Part shown: positions 51,936-61,020 of the stretch, piece by piece | Layout: every line of letters begins with the position of its first letter | How positions within the stretch are numbered: the stretch's first letter is position 1 | Origin: Leptolyngbya sp. FACHB-60 | GTDB taxonomy: Bacteria; Cyanobacteriota; Cyanobacteriia; Phormidesmidales; Phormidesmidaceae | Assembly: GCF_014695775.1 (NCBI RefSeq) | Contig: NZ_JACJOX010000058.1 | Location: 1 to 64,000 of the forward strand | Direction of reading: 5' to 3' | Length of the DNA stretch: 64,000 bases | The notes under the pieces: generated by a model | Database searches by the model: none | Seen by the model: the letters and a program-made list of their open reading frames with translations, nothing else | Told to the model about the DNA's origin: nothing | Translations under genes and position numbers: made by a program

Positions 51936-52235
51936 ATGAGTGATGGACAGCAAGAAACGACTCTAGATCGGCGCGTAGCGTTGCCCGAGCCAGATGTGAG
52001 CAACATTACTGTGCTCACCGAGAACTTGCCCAACGAGCCTGTGCTGCCCTGGCACCACTTCGACTCTCCTTGGCTAGAGCGCGATGATGCAATCTCGGCT
52101 GAAAGTGATGCTGAGGCTACCTCGGAAGGTAGCACTGATGCTGAACCTACTGAGCAGCTTACTCTGGATCTAGAGGTGCTAGTAGGTGTCCTCGACGATG
52201 GGCCTAAAGACGCTGCCGCTGAAAGCACGGTATAG
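51936..52235 (+). CDS. Small acidic hypothetical protein
   Basis: 99 residues, strongly acidic, mostly disordered by eye (Glu/Asp/Ser/Thr), with no membrane helix. A short hydrophobic stretch, PVLPWHHFDSPWLER, lies in the middle, and LTLDLEVLVGVLDDG near the end. The start codon is ATG preceded by GGGAAA. It lies 70 nt after the three-TM protein on the same strand. Function unknown; the frame is moderately convincing because of codon bias. Confidence 0.5.
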   Translation: MSDGQQETTLDRRVALPEPDVSNITVLTENLPNEPVLPWHHFDSPWLERDDAISAESDAEATSEGSTDAEPTEQLTLDLEVLVGVLDDGPKDAAAESTV

Positions 52236-52284
52236 CTGCTGTCACACCAGTTTTCTTGTAGCAAGAGTGAAAATTCTCCTCAAT

Positions 52285-52301
52285 CTCCCTTTTAAGGGGA
52301 G
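52285..52301. terminator. Small hairpin between convergent genes
   Basis: CTCCC and GGGAG pair around a T/A-rich centre (TTTTAAG); it could end transcripts from both sides. Confidence 0.3.
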
Positions 52302-52350
52302 GATCACCAGGTAGCTAAAGCTACGGCAAGTCGCTGTTCAAACGGCCCTC

Positions 52351-52800
52351 TTACATCAGACCCAGCTGGGGCTTTTCGTTATAGGTAATCCAGTGAAGAT
52401 TTAGCGTTTTAAGGATGTCGACTAGCTGGTCAAAATCTGGCGGTTTGGCAATGTAGGCATTGGCGCCCAAGTCATAGAGGCGGTTGACATCGGTATATTC
52501 TCTCGATGAGGTCAGCGCCACCACAGGCAAGCGCCGGAGTTGGGGCTGTTGGCGAATCCAAGCTAATACTTCCGCCCCCGATCGCCGTGGCAGCTTGAGA
52601 TCGAGCAATACAAATACAGGCAGCGGATAGGTGGCGCGATCGCTGTAGGGTGCTTCTCCAGAGAGATACTGAATCGCTGCATCACCGTCGCTGACCACCT
52701 GCACCAGGGTGGTGATGTTAGCCTTGCGAAAGGCCCGCTGAACTAAAAAAACATCCTTAGGATTGTCTTCGACCAGGAGAATGGTGTGTTCTGTGCTCAT
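52351..52800 (-). CDS. Rcp1-type response regulator
   Basis: 149 residues, a single receiver domain. TILLVEDNPKDVFLVQRAF gives the acidic pair, the phospho-Asp is in FVLLDLKLPRRSG, and the conserved Lys is in AYIAKPPDF. The long loop before the phospho-Asp and the C-terminal extension are typical of Rcp1-like regulators that pair with phytochrome-class kinases. It lies 146 bp downstream of the two kinase genes on the same strand and is probably their partner. Confidence 0.9.
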   Translation of the reverse strand: MSTEHTILLVEDNPKDVFLVQRAFRKANITTLVQVVSDGDAAIQYLSGEAPYSDRATYPLPVFVLLDLKLPRRSGAEVLAWIRQQPQLRRLPVVALTSSREYTDVNRLYDLGANAYIAKPPDFDQLVDILKTLNLHWITYNEKPQLGLM

Positions 52801-52946
52801 GGCAGAGAGGCGGCCGGGGAGTGACGAATACTTTGGTTCAGGAAGAACGGGAGAAAATATTCACAGTATTCAGTGTTGCAACTCAAGGCCATCCATTATA
52901 TTCATTAGCGAGAAGATTAGAACTCGTAACCTGGAGCGCGTGCGCC

Positions 52947-54464
52947 TCACAGCTCCACAACCGGTAAGTCTATCCAAAATCGGCTGCCCTGGCCAAGCTG
53001 AGATTCAACGCCTATTTGTCCACCCATGCGCTCTATACCTTTGCGGGCGATCGCTAGCCCAATCCCAGTTCCTGGATAGTCTGCTTCGCTGTGCAGCTGG
53101 GTAAAGGGGCTAAAGATTTTCTGTTGACTGTCTAGCGCAATGCCAATGCCATTGTCCTCTAGGTATAGACGAACTGTAGGGGGCTCTCCAGCCCCTTTGC
53201 CCTGACCATGCTCAACTGCCCAGATTCGCACTTGGGGTTGCACACCATCGGCTACAAACTTAACCGCATTCAAAAGTAAGTTGATCAATACTTGCTTGAG
53301 CATGGGGCGATTGGCTCGCACCATCGGCAGCGGTTCCTCAAGATCAATTTTGGCCTGGCGCTCTTGCAGCTCCGGCTTTAAGGTGTTGAGTATGTCGGCG
53401 AGGGCGAGGGATAGATCGACCGGCTCCAGGAGGACTTCAACCTGTCCCATGCGGCTGTAGGCCAGTAGGTCAGTAATTAGAGTATTTAACTGTTTGGTGT
53501 TGGCATCAATGCGCTGCAAGCATTCTAAGCTGTCCGAATCTAAGGAATGGCCAACGTCTTCGATCAGGATTTGAGCGAAGCCCTGAATGGCTCGCAGGGG
53601 AGCGCGCAAATCGTGGGAGATAGAATAAGTGAATTCTTCAAGATCCTGATTGACCGCCTCCAGTTCAGCAGTTCGTTCTTGCACCCGTGCTTCTAAGGTG
53701 GCGTTGAGTTCCTGTAGGGCTACTTCGGCTTGTTTGCGCTCTGTAATGTCTTCGAGCAGGCCATCAACAACGGTAATTCCTTCAACGGTATTTAAGGTTG
53801 TGGTTAAAAGGGCCCAGAATTGGGTGCCATTGCTTCTGTGCAACTGCACTTCCTGCTCCTGCTGCTGGGGGGGTGGTAGATCGAGCAAGAGCCTATAGTG
53901 ATGGTGAGTATCGATCAAACTGAGTTTGTTTGCCTGAGCCAGTGACTCTGCGCCCAACAACTCTAAAAAAGCGCGGTTTGCTTCTAGCACGGTGCCCTCT
54001 GAATCAGAGCGAAAAATGCCGACTTTAACTTGATTCAGCAATCCCTGTAGGCGAATCTCTAGCAGAGCAGCTCGTTGCTGCATTTTCCGCCGATCTAGGG
54101 CAATCCGAACGGCGCTCGGTACGCGGATATAGCGATTTGGTTCTTTGAGAATGTAGTCGTCGAGGCCGAGCTTCATTGCTTCAACCGCGACTTCCTCGGT
54201 TCCGGTATTGGTAAACATCACCACCGGGCAGCGGGGATACTGCTGTCTTACCGTTTCTAAAATGTCTATACCGGTCGTCCAGCGCAGCTGAAAGTCGGTG
54301 ACTACGGCGTCGAAGTCGCCTGCCCTAATCGCCCGACTAAATTCACCGGAGCTGTTAATTTGTTGAACATCCAGTTGGTCAAATTCACGCTCCAATTCCC
54401 GTAGCACTAGGAGGCGATCGCTGCGGTTGTCGTCAATGAGAAGAATTCGGAGGGGTTGGGTCAT
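52947..54464 (-). CDS. Hybrid sensor kinase: receiver, PAS, histidine kinase
   Basis: 505 residues, soluble. Receiver domain (1-125, phospho-Asp in AVVTDFQLRW), PAS domain (about 140-245, with LEANRAFLELLGAESL), a coiled helix, then HisKA with FTYSISHDLRAPLRAIQGFA and an intact ATPase (LINLLLNAVKF, DNGIGI, GTGIGLAIARKG). Phosphate may flow from an upstream kinase to the receiver, which then tunes this kinase. It starts three bases after the upstream kinase stop, so the two form an operon. Confidence 0.9.
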   Translation of the reverse strand: MTQPLRILLIDDNRSDRLLVLRELEREFDQLDVQQINSSGEFSRAIRAGDFDAVVTDFQLRWTTGIDILETVRQQYPRCPVVMFTNTGTEEVAVEAMKLGLDDYILKEPNRYIRVPSAVRIALDRRKMQQRAALLEIRLQGLLNQVKVGIFRSDSEGTVLEANRAFLELLGAESLAQANKLSLIDTHHHYRLLLDLPPPQQQEQEVQLHRSNGTQFWALLTTTLNTVEGITVVDGLLEDITERKQAEVALQELNATLEARVQERTAELEAVNQDLEEFTYSISHDLRAPLRAIQGFAQILIEDVGHSLDSDSLECLQRIDANTKQLNTLITDLLAYSRMGQVEVLLEPVDLSLALADILNTLKPELQERQAKIDLEEPLPMVRANRPMLKQVLINLLLNAVKFVADGVQPQVRIWAVEHGQGKGAGEPPTVRLYLEDNGIGIALDSQQKIFSPFTQLHSEADYPGTGIGLAIARKGIERMGGQIGVESQLGQGSRFWIDLPVVEL

Positions 54465-54467
54465 AGG

Positions 54468-56450
54468 TTAAGTCATGGACGGGGGAACAGCCATTGGCAA
54501 CGCAATCCAGAACCGACTCCCGCGGCCCAGTTGCGATTCCACACCGACTTGCCCGCCCATCCGCTCTAGCCCTTTGCGCACAATGGCTAAGCCGATGCCT
54601 GTGCCGGGGTAGCTCTCGGCTCCGTGCAGACGTTCAAAAACACGGAATACTCGCTCCTGGTGTTCGGGTGCAATGCCAATGGCGTTGTCTACGATCCACA
54701 TTCGTATCCAGCGGCGCTCATTTTGATACGTTTCTTCGGCAAAAATATCTATCTGTGGTCGGGTACTGGGTTCAACAAACTTGATTGCGTTGCCGATCAG
54801 GTTGGTCACGGCTTGAATGAGGGTTGAACGGTGGGCCATGACCTGGGGCAAGGCCGCCGCCACCTCAATCTGAGCCTGATTTTCCTGAATTTGAGCCGTT
54901 AACTGCTTCAAAGCTTCTTCTACGACTTCGGTCAATGCGGTGGGCTGTAGATTGATTTGAGTGCGGGTTAGACGGCTGTAGCTCAGTAAGTCGCTGATCA
55001 GGTCATTCATTTGCACCGCATCTTCCATGATGGAAGCGATGTAGTTGCGGCCTAGGTCGCCTAGCTGCTCGCCACAATCTTCTAACAGGGCGTTGGCAAA
55101 CCCATGGATGGTGCGCAGCGGGGCGCGCAAGTCGTGGGAAACAGAGTAGGTAAACGCTTCTAGCTCCTGGTTGGTTTCTTCTAGCTGGGCGGTGCGATCG
55201 CTAACGCGCTGCTCTAGCTGCGTCGCATAGTCTTGAAGCTGAGTGCGAAGCCGAGTCTGCTGCAGGGCGATCGCCAGCTGGTTGGCCACCTCGTAGGCAA
55301 TCTCCTGGGCTTCTGCATCAAAGGCGGTAGGCTCAGTTGATGCCAGGTTGAGTTCACCAATGAGGGTTTGATCTACCTGCAGGGGCACACATAAACAACT
55401 GAGAAAGCCCTGGGCTCTTAACTGCACCAGTACCGGCGGGCAGGCTTCTGCTGTGGCCAGGTTTTGAACGTAGCGAACGCCGTTGAGCATGCTCTGCTCT
55501 GGGGCAAAGTCAGTAACGGTTAGACGCGTGCCCACCGGCAGGGGCAATTTCCCGGTCGGGCTACTTCCGGCCAAGACTTGGGCAACTTCAGCTTCTAAAT
55601 CAAATAAGGCCACAAACGCCTGATGGAACGGCACAATCTGGCGCATTTTGGTGAGGGCGTTGCCGATTAGAGGCTTGTCCAGCTCTGCGGCTAAAATTGC
55701 TCGGTCAATGTCATGGAGCGTCGCTAGTCGCTGAGCGCTGCGCTGGAGTGAAAGGGCCGATTGTTCAGCTTCCTTAGTTCGCAGTTGAGCTGTTTGCAGG
55801 GCATCTTTGTAAACCAGCGAGACCCACAAAATCTGGCGGTAGATGAAATAGGCCAGCATGGCACCGATACCAAGGGCCAAAAGCAAACTAGTTAAAATCA
55901 CCGATTGAGTCGTGGTCTGGGCCGTCTGACTGCGCTGGTCTCGCAGCCCTTCCTCCGTTGAAATAAATGCAGCGATCTGTTGCCGCATTTGATCCATGAG
56001 CTGTTTTCGGTTTCTGAGATTGTTTAAGGGCTCCAGTTCGCCCTGCTGCCGGAGGGCAATGGCAGGCAAAGTCTGTTGTTCCCACCGCTGAAAGGAAGCC
56101 GTCAGCTCAACAATGCGCTGAACCTGGCTCGGATTGTCTGAAACCAGGGTCTTTAACTCCTCTAGACTGGGCTCAATTAACCGGTTGGCTTGCTCGTAGG
56201 GCTCCAAAAACTCTTGTTCGCCGGTCAGCAGATATCCCCGAAAGCCAGTCTCCATATCCAGCAACAGCTTTTGAGCCGAGTTGGCCTGCGAAATCACCTC
56301 GCCGGTGTGGTCTACCCAGTCTAAGGCCGACAGTAAGCGAGTGATTTGCCAGATGGATACCCCTGACAAAAGCAGCAGTAGGACGACGGGCAGGGCGATC
56401 GCGCCGATCAGCCTACGGCGAAACTGGTCTTGAGGAACGATAAAAACCAT
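54468..56450 (-). CDS. Membrane histidine kinase with CHASE3 and GAF domains
   Basis: 660 residues. Membrane helix 1 (about 12-34), a CHASE3 periplasmic domain (about 40-180, with DMETGFRGYLLTGEQEFLEPY), helix 2 (about 187-208), a GAF domain (about 240-400), then HisKA (FTYSVSHDLRAPLRTIHGFA) and an intact ATPase (VDNAIGIAPE, GTGIGLAIVRKG). No GAF cysteine suited to a bilin is evident, so it is not clearly a phytochrome. It heads the signalling operon; the signal is unknown. Confidence 0.9.
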   Translation of the reverse strand: MVFIVPQDQFRRRLIGAIALPVVLLLLLSGVSIWQITRLLSALDWVDHTGEVISQANSAQKLLLDMETGFRGYLLTGEQEFLEPYEQANRLIEPSLEELKTLVSDNPSQVQRIVELTASFQRWEQQTLPAIALRQQGELEPLNNLRNRKQLMDQMRQQIAAFISTEEGLRDQRSQTAQTTTQSVILTSLLLALGIGAMLAYFIYRQILWVSLVYKDALQTAQLRTKEAEQSALSLQRSAQRLATLHDIDRAILAAELDKPLIGNALTKMRQIVPFHQAFVALFDLEAEVAQVLAGSSPTGKLPLPVGTRLTVTDFAPEQSMLNGVRYVQNLATAEACPPVLVQLRAQGFLSCLCVPLQVDQTLIGELNLASTEPTAFDAEAQEIAYEVANQLAIALQQTRLRTQLQDYATQLEQRVSDRTAQLEETNQELEAFTYSVSHDLRAPLRTIHGFANALLEDCGEQLGDLGRNYIASIMEDAVQMNDLISDLLSYSRLTRTQINLQPTALTEVVEEALKQLTAQIQENQAQIEVAAALPQVMAHRSTLIQAVTNLIGNAIKFVEPSTRPQIDIFAEETYQNERRWIRMWIVDNAIGIAPEHQERVFRVFERLHGAESYPGTGIGLAIVRKGLERMGGQVGVESQLGRGSRFWIALPMAVPPSMT

Positions 56451-56501
56451 GCCTTCATGCTACTGTGCCTGCCGAGATGGGCCTGGCCCCGCCGGTAGAC
56501 C

Positions 56502-57971
56502 TTAGAGGCGAATGTCGGGACCAATCAGGTCAGACAGCTTTTCCACGTCGTAGAGCAGCATGGCGATGCGCTCTAGGCCCAACCCCCAGGCCACGGTGGC
56601 CTTTTCCCCACAGCCCAGAGGTTCTAGCATTTCCTGGCGAAACAGGCCTGAGTTGCCCACCTCAAGGTAGCGATCGCTGGGTGGGTGATAGGCAAACACC
56701 TCCAGCGACGGCTCGGTGTAGGGGTTGTAGGTGGGCTTAAACTTGAGATTCTTAAACCCTAGTCGCTCGTAAAAATAGGTGAGGTAGCCCATCAGCGTGC
56801 GCACGCTGAGCAGTTCGCCCACCACCACGCCTTCGATCTGGTGGAACTCGGCCAGGTGGGTGCGGTCCACGGTTTCGTTGCGAAAGACGCGATCGATGGA
56901 GAAGTATTTGCCGTCTTTGCCCTGGAGCTGATGCAGGCGACGGGCCGTAGAGGTCGTGGTGTGGGCCCGCAAAATCGCGCGGCTGGCCTCGGTCTCGGTC
57001 CAATGGCCGCCGTAGTTGGCTTCGTGCACCTGTTTGACTCGCTGCACCAGGGCCGGGTCGTCGGGCAGGGGCAGGGTCTGGGGGTTGGCTAGGTAGAAGG
57101 TGTCCTGCACCTCGCGGGCCGGGTGGTCTTGGGGGGTAAACAGGGCGTCAAAGTTCCAAAAGGCCGACTCCACCATATAGCCCGACATCTCATCGAAGCC
57201 CATGTTCAAGAAGATATCGCGAATGCGCTGAATGCACTGGGTGAGAATGGTGGGCCGTCCGTAGGCGACGTTGGGCACCTCGGCGTGAATGTCGTAGGGC
57301 TTGAGGTCAGCCTGTCGCCACTGGCCCGACAAAATTAGCTCGCTGGTCAAGGTCGTCACCACATCCCCCAAATCTAGGGTTTGCAGGGCAGGCAGCACGG
57401 TGAGGCTGTAGTCTGTCTCGACCCGACTGACGATGTAGCCCTGCTGCTGTAGCCACTCTAGAGAGGAGGACGCGCTGCCATCTAAAACCTTGCCCGCCGC
57501 GATCGCCTCAAATACCCCCTGCCGCTGCTGGTAAGCACCCAGCACCGACGACTTCAGCACGGCGACAGTCCCTTCACCATCGCCATCGATCAAATCGACG
57601 GCCTGCTCGCGCCGCAGGGCACCGTAGTTGAGGCTAAAGGCGGGGCCGAGCTCAGCCTGGAGGGTGGCGCGATTCCCCGTAGGGGAGGCTCCGCCATCGC
57701 GCTGACCCTGCAACAGCCTATCGGCTAAAGGGAACCCCGGCAGCACGCCGGCCAAATCCTCTCCCTTGGCCGTCAGTGCCCAGGTCTGCTGGGTATGCTC
57801 CTGCCACTGGACGTAGCCATTTAGAGCACCGCTGAGCAAAAAACCATTGATAAAGTTGAAGTCGAACCCGGCCTGGGCACAGAGCGATCGCAGACTCTCC
57901 ACCGTCTGCTGCCGCTGCAACAGGTCGATAAACTGCCGCTGTTTGCCAGTGAGCTGAAGCAGGTCGAGCAT
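56502..57971 (-). CDS. pheS: Phenylalanyl-tRNA synthetase alpha, archaeal/eukaryotic type
   Basis: 489 residues from ATG 57971 (the longer frame to 58127 is spurious). Attaches phenylalanine to tRNA-Phe as part of an alpha2-beta2 enzyme. Residues 1-200 form winged-helix-like domains as in archaeal and eukaryotic alpha subunits. The catalytic core has motif 1 near IRDIFLNMGFDEM, motif 2 at 363-381 (FRNETVDRTHLAEFHQIEG), NPYTEPSLEVFAYH, VGNSGLFRQEMLEPLG and motif 3 at AWGLGLERIAML (461-472). These match the human FARSA pattern much more closely than bacterial PheS, which is about 330-350 residues with VYR.D..D.THS..FHQ. No pheT is nearby. Probably of transferred origin or a second copy. Confidence 0.85.
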   Translation of the reverse strand: MLDLLQLTGKQRQFIDLLQRQQTVESLRSLCAQAGFDFNFINGFLLSGALNGYVQWQEHTQQTWALTAKGEDLAGVLPGFPLADRLLQGQRDGGASPTGNRATLQAELGPAFSLNYGALRREQAVDLIDGDGEGTVAVLKSSVLGAYQQRQGVFEAIAAGKVLDGSASSSLEWLQQQGYIVSRVETDYSLTVLPALQTLDLGDVVTTLTSELILSGQWRQADLKPYDIHAEVPNVAYGRPTILTQCIQRIRDIFLNMGFDEMSGYMVESAFWNFDALFTPQDHPAREVQDTFYLANPQTLPLPDDPALVQRVKQVHEANYGGHWTETEASRAILRAHTTTSTARRLHQLQGKDGKYFSIDRVFRNETVDRTHLAEFHQIEGVVVGELLSVRTLMGYLTYFYERLGFKNLKFKPTYNPYTEPSLEVFAYHPPSDRYLEVGNSGLFRQEMLEPLGCGEKATVAWGLGLERIAMLLYDVEKLSDLIGPDIRL

Positions 57972-58080
57972 AGCCAAGGTTTGGAAAATCTCTATCAGCC
58001 TATCAATCTTCCCCCATTCCCAAGGGCCAAGATTGATGAAAAGATAACACCAGTGCCCGGATTCAAGAGATTTCTCCACT

Positions 58081-58533
58081 ATGTCCGACGAACCTACTAT
58101 GCCCTCCGGTCCCGGCTTCGGCCTCACATTTCTGTATTACTTTTCGGGCACTGCTCTGGTCACAGCTCTGCTAGCGGTCAAGTCCCTCGGCATTGGCTTA
58201 GACACCGGCTTGCCCAACCTATATGGCACCTTATTTGGCACTGTGGGCGGCCTCTTGGGTGCTTTTGTGAACCGCAGCACCACGTTAACCCTGCCGATCA
58301 ACAGCCGCAAAACCTTCAAGCGGGAGCTAGATGCTGCCCTGGCTGAAATGGGCTATACCGAAGACACTGAGGCCAACCTAGAGGGCATCCTGGCCTACCG
58401 CCGTCCCTTCGTGCGCCAGCTCCTATCTGGCCGTGTGTATGTGCTGCTGAGTGAAAAAAAGGCCCAAATCAGCAGCCGGGCCGTGCACATGGGCGGCATC
58501 AAAAAACGCCTCGAAGCCAGCGGTATACGATAG
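58081..58533 (+). CDS. Small cyanobacterial membrane protein, unknown
   Basis: 150 residues: two membrane helices (about 12-33 and 45-65; FLYYFSGTALVTALLAVKSL and NLYGTLFGTVGGLLGAFVN) then a basic, helical cytoplasmic domain (75-150) with ELDAALAEMGYTEDTEANLEG and KKAQISSRAVHMGGIKKRLEA. Not recognised as a named family, though similar proteins seem common in cyanobacteria. It is divergent from pheS with about 110 bp between. Confidence 0.6.
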   Translation: MSDEPTMPSGPGFGLTFLYYFSGTALVTALLAVKSLGIGLDTGLPNLYGTLFGTVGGLLGAFVNRSTTLTLPINSRKTFKRELDAALAEMGYTEDTEANLEGILAYRRPFVRQLLSGRVYVLLSEKKAQISSRAVHMGGIKKRLEASGIR

Positions 58534-58549
58534 GAGAGCGGCAAAAGTT

Positions 58550-58612
58550 TTGAGTTCTGAATTTTGAGTTTTGAATTCTTCTGATACAACTCAAAATTCA
58601 AAATTCAAAACT
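58550..58612. repeat. A/T-rich inverted and direct repeats after the membrane protein
   Basis: TTTTGAGTT and TTTTGAATT units (58550-58580) are mirrored by AACTCAAAATTCAAAATTC at about 58587-58605, a strong hairpin made from a 7-mer repeated on both arms. Similar AATTCAAAA runs are common between cyanobacterial genes. Confidence 0.5.
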
Positions 58613-58653
58613 AAGCACTCAAAACTCCCTCCCCAACTCCCTCACTCCCCCTC

Positions 58654-58920
58654 ATGCCCCGCAAGCAAAAGTATCCCCACCTGCTCGGCTCAAAATGGAC
58701 GGCCTGCCAAAAGACTGAAGGCTGGCGACATTTTCAGGTAGCCAACCGCAAGCAGGATGGCCAGTGGGTATTTGCGGAGCTGGTGGCCTCCTGCGACCCC
58801 ACAGTGAGGCTATGGGTCAATGCCAAACAGCTCAAAAATCGCGCCCTCTGGCAGCCAGGCTGGCAACCTCTCAACCCTTCAGCTCCTCAGGTTGAGGAAG
58901 ACATCTTCTGGTTAAACTAG
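58654..58920 (+). CDS. TIGR02450-family Trp-rich small protein
   Basis: 88 residues with seven Trp. HLLGSKWTACQKTEGWRHFQV opens it, then WVFAELVASCDPTVRLWVN and WQPGW follow, matching the TIGR02450 Trp-rich family seen in cyanobacteria and plants. The function is unknown. The start ATG lies in a C-rich stretch without an obvious Shine-Dalgarno. Confidence 0.8.
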   Translation: MPRKQKYPHLLGSKWTACQKTEGWRHFQVANRKQDGQWVFAELVASCDPTVRLWVNAKQLKNRALWQPGWQPLNPSAPQVEEDIFWLN

Positions 58921-59023
58921 AGGTTATAAGGTACCGATGTTTGAGTTTTTGGTCTAGCGAAGCACGCCGACCTGAAACGCGTTAAAGTCAATACAGGCAA
59001 AGGTTCGCCAGAGGACAGCAGCT

Positions 59024-59350
59024 ATGTGGCATGTGGTTTACATTATTGCGTTTGCGGTTCTGGCGATTATGGCGATCGCAAACTTGGTCAGAAACTTAAT
59101 TTTGCTCGGCGGCAACGCCCGCAATCCCCAATCACCCAGGCCCTACGGCGGACAGCAGAATGCCTCAGGCGATCGGCCTATGCCCCATCCTGAGCTGCTT
59201 GACCAAGACGGCCAGGTAATCCGCGAGCCGCTGCTAGTGATGCGGTCCATCTCGGTTAAAGATGCTCGTGAGCAGCTCGACGCTCTCTACAACGGCAACG
59301 GTAGCGCCCTCGATGAGCCAGAAGATAGCGGCTCAGAGCCCGACCTCTAA
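59024..59350 (+). CDS. DUF2973 small membrane protein
   Basis: 108 residues. One N-terminal membrane helix (HVVYIIAFAVLAIMAIANLV) then the conserved NLIRNLI-type turn (NLVRNLILLG) identify DUF2973. The cytoplasmic part is disordered until a conserved helix (SVKDAREQLDALYNGN) before an acidic tail. The function is unknown; the family is confined to cyanobacteria as far as I recall. A strong terminator follows 31 nt after the stop. Confidence 0.8.
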   Translation: MWHVVYIIAFAVLAIMAIANLVRNLILLGGNARNPQSPRPYGGQQNASGDRPMPHPELLDQDGQVIREPLLVMRSISVKDAREQLDALYNGNGSALDEPEDSGSEPDL

Positions 59351-59381
59351 CGCCATTCTTTAAGCAGCACCCTTGAAACTC

Positions 59382-59419
59382 AAAGGCTGAGTTCCTTTCC
59401 GAGAGAACTCAGCCTTTTT
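59382..59419 (+). terminator. Strong Rho-independent terminator
   Basis: AAAGGCTGAGTT (59382-59393) pairs perfectly with AACTCAGCCTTT (59406-59417) around a 12-nt loop, ending in a T-run. It serves the DUF2973 gene and, read backwards, the DCC gene. Confidence 0.9.
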
Positions 59420-59462
59420 GATACCTGCTTGCTTTTGCTTGAGAGGCTGGGGATGCACCGCT

Positions 59463-59969
59463 CTAAAGGCGGCAGCGGTTGGCAACCGACTCGGAACCAG
59501 GGTCAGTCCCTAGGGTGCTGCAACCTTTGGCTAGGCGGGCTTCACGCTCGGCCAAAATCGTCTTAAGGCTGGGCCTGCCGGTAACCGCTAGACGCCAGTT
59601 AGCCCACAAACCGTAGACCCAATCAACCAACGGGCCAAACAAGGGCCAACGGGTAGGCGCGTAAACCCAGCCAATGCCTAGAACGCTATACACTTGGCGA
59701 AACACGTCCACATTTTGAATCACGGTGCCGTCAGCCTTCACAGCATGGATGCGACCCATGGCCGTAGCAAAATCGACACCGCCGTTGTCTGTGGGGCTGT
59801 AGTCGTCAGCCGCAATGTCAGTAAAGGCGATCAGACCACGCCCGTTGTCTTGCTTGCGCAGAAAATTAACTTCCCGCAGACAGAGGGGACAGTCGCCATC
59901 ATAGAGCAGCTTGATTCTCCAAGCGATCGCGTGGGGTGCTTGGGCAGAAGATGCAGCGGCGGTCGTCAT
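59463..59969 (-). CDS. DCC-family thiol-disulfide oxidoreductase-like protein (DUF393)
   Basis: 168 residues. LLYDGDCPLCLREVNFLRKQD (residues about 21-41) carries the CxxC of the thioredoxin-like DCC family, named for D-x-x-C-x-x-C. RDQDNGRGL-type loop, FRQVYSVLGIGWVYAPTRWP and a C-terminal basic helix complete the pattern. Substrate unknown. Alone, between the DUF2973 terminator and crtB. Confidence 0.85.
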   Translation of the reverse strand: MTTAAASSAQAPHAIAWRIKLLYDGDCPLCLREVNFLRKQDNGRGLIAFTDIAADDYSPTDNGGVDFATAMGRIHAVKADGTVIQNVDVFRQVYSVLGIGWVYAPTRWPLFGPLVDWVYGLWANWRLAVTGRPSLKTILAEREARLAKGCSTLGTDPGSESVANRCRL

Positions 59970-60093
59970 AGGAGTTTGAAGCCAAGACAGTGCAAAGGAA
60001 AATAATCCCTACACATATCTTAACAACCTCGACCTTGGTCTGCTGCAAGGGCCATCAAATCTGATTCTTGCCTATTGACTAAGCGCCACCAGA

Positions 60094-61020
60094 CTAAAGC
60101 ACCCGAGCTTTTAACAGGGTGCTGGGTAAGGTGAGCAGCTTGCGCAGAGAGGGCACGTAGGCACGCTGGCTAAACACGTCGTAGCCGTTCTTTTCAATCA
60201 CGTCCAAAATCTGGCGGTAGAGGGCCAGGGCAGACCACACAGGCCAGCGGGCGTCTTCACTTAGCAGCCCAATGCCGCTCTCTGCTTCGGCATAAAACCG
60301 ACGGGCGCGATCGATCTGAAAGGCCATTAGGGCACGCCAGCGATCGTCCACAACACCAGCGATCAAATCAGCCTCGGTGTAGTCAAAGGCGGCCAGGTCT
60401 TTTAGAGGTAGATAAATGCGGCCTCGGCGGGCGTCTTCGCCCACGTCTCGCAGAATGTTGGTGAGCTGGTTGGCAATGCCCAGGGCGATCGCCTGGGGAG
60501 TGGGGTCGAGCTGCTGTTGCTGGCTCCAGGGGGCAGTTTGCAGTTGGGTATCAACGCCCATCACTGTGGTCGACATCAACCCTACGGTGCCGGCTACGCG
60601 ATAGCAGTACAGTTCTAAGTCTTCGAAGGTGTCGTAGCGATTGCGGTGTAAATCCATCCGCTGGCCCGCGATCATGTCGCGAAAAGGCTGAATGTCCAGG
60701 GGAAACTGCTCCAGGGTATCCACCAGGGCGACATCTTCGTCATCCACTGGGCAGCCAGCAAAAATTGACTCTAGCTGCGACTCCCACCGATCCAACGTCT
60801 TCTCACTTGTGAACTGCGCCTGCGGCCCGTCCACAAGTTCATCGGTGCGGCGGCACCAGACGTAAATAGCCCAAATGGCGCGCCGCTTGGCAGGGGCCAT
60901 CAGCATGGTGCCGGTGTAAAACGTCTTGGAATATTTCGCCGTGACGCGTCGGCACACCTCGTAGGCATCCTCAACGGAGGATAGGGATTGGATGGGGGGA
61001 GAATCCGTCAGTTGCAGCAT
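60094..61020 (-). CDS. crtB: Phytoene synthase
   Basis: 308 residues from ATG 61020; the frame from 61068 adds 16 residues that do not fit the family. Condenses two geranylgeranyl diphosphates into phytoene, the first carotenoid. The two Asp-rich metal motifs are DELVD (in WCRRTDELVDG) and DVGED (in TNILRDVGEDARRGRIYLPL). YSKTFYTGTMLM marks the N-terminus. pds and other carotenoid genes are not adjacent; cruF is about 59 kb away. Confidence 0.95.
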   Translation of the reverse strand: MLQLTDSPPIQSLSSVEDAYEVCRRVTAKYSKTFYTGTMLMAPAKRRAIWAIYVWCRRTDELVDGPQAQFTSEKTLDRWESQLESIFAGCPVDDEDVALVDTLEQFPLDIQPFRDMIAGQRMDLHRNRYDTFEDLELYCYRVAGTVGLMSTTVMGVDTQLQTAPWSQQQQLDPTPQAIALGIANQLTNILRDVGEDARRGRIYLPLKDLAAFDYTEADLIAGVVDDRWRALMAFQIDRARRFYAEAESGIGLLSEDARWPVWSALALYRQILDVIEKNGYDVFSQRAYVPSLRKLLTLPSTLLKARVL

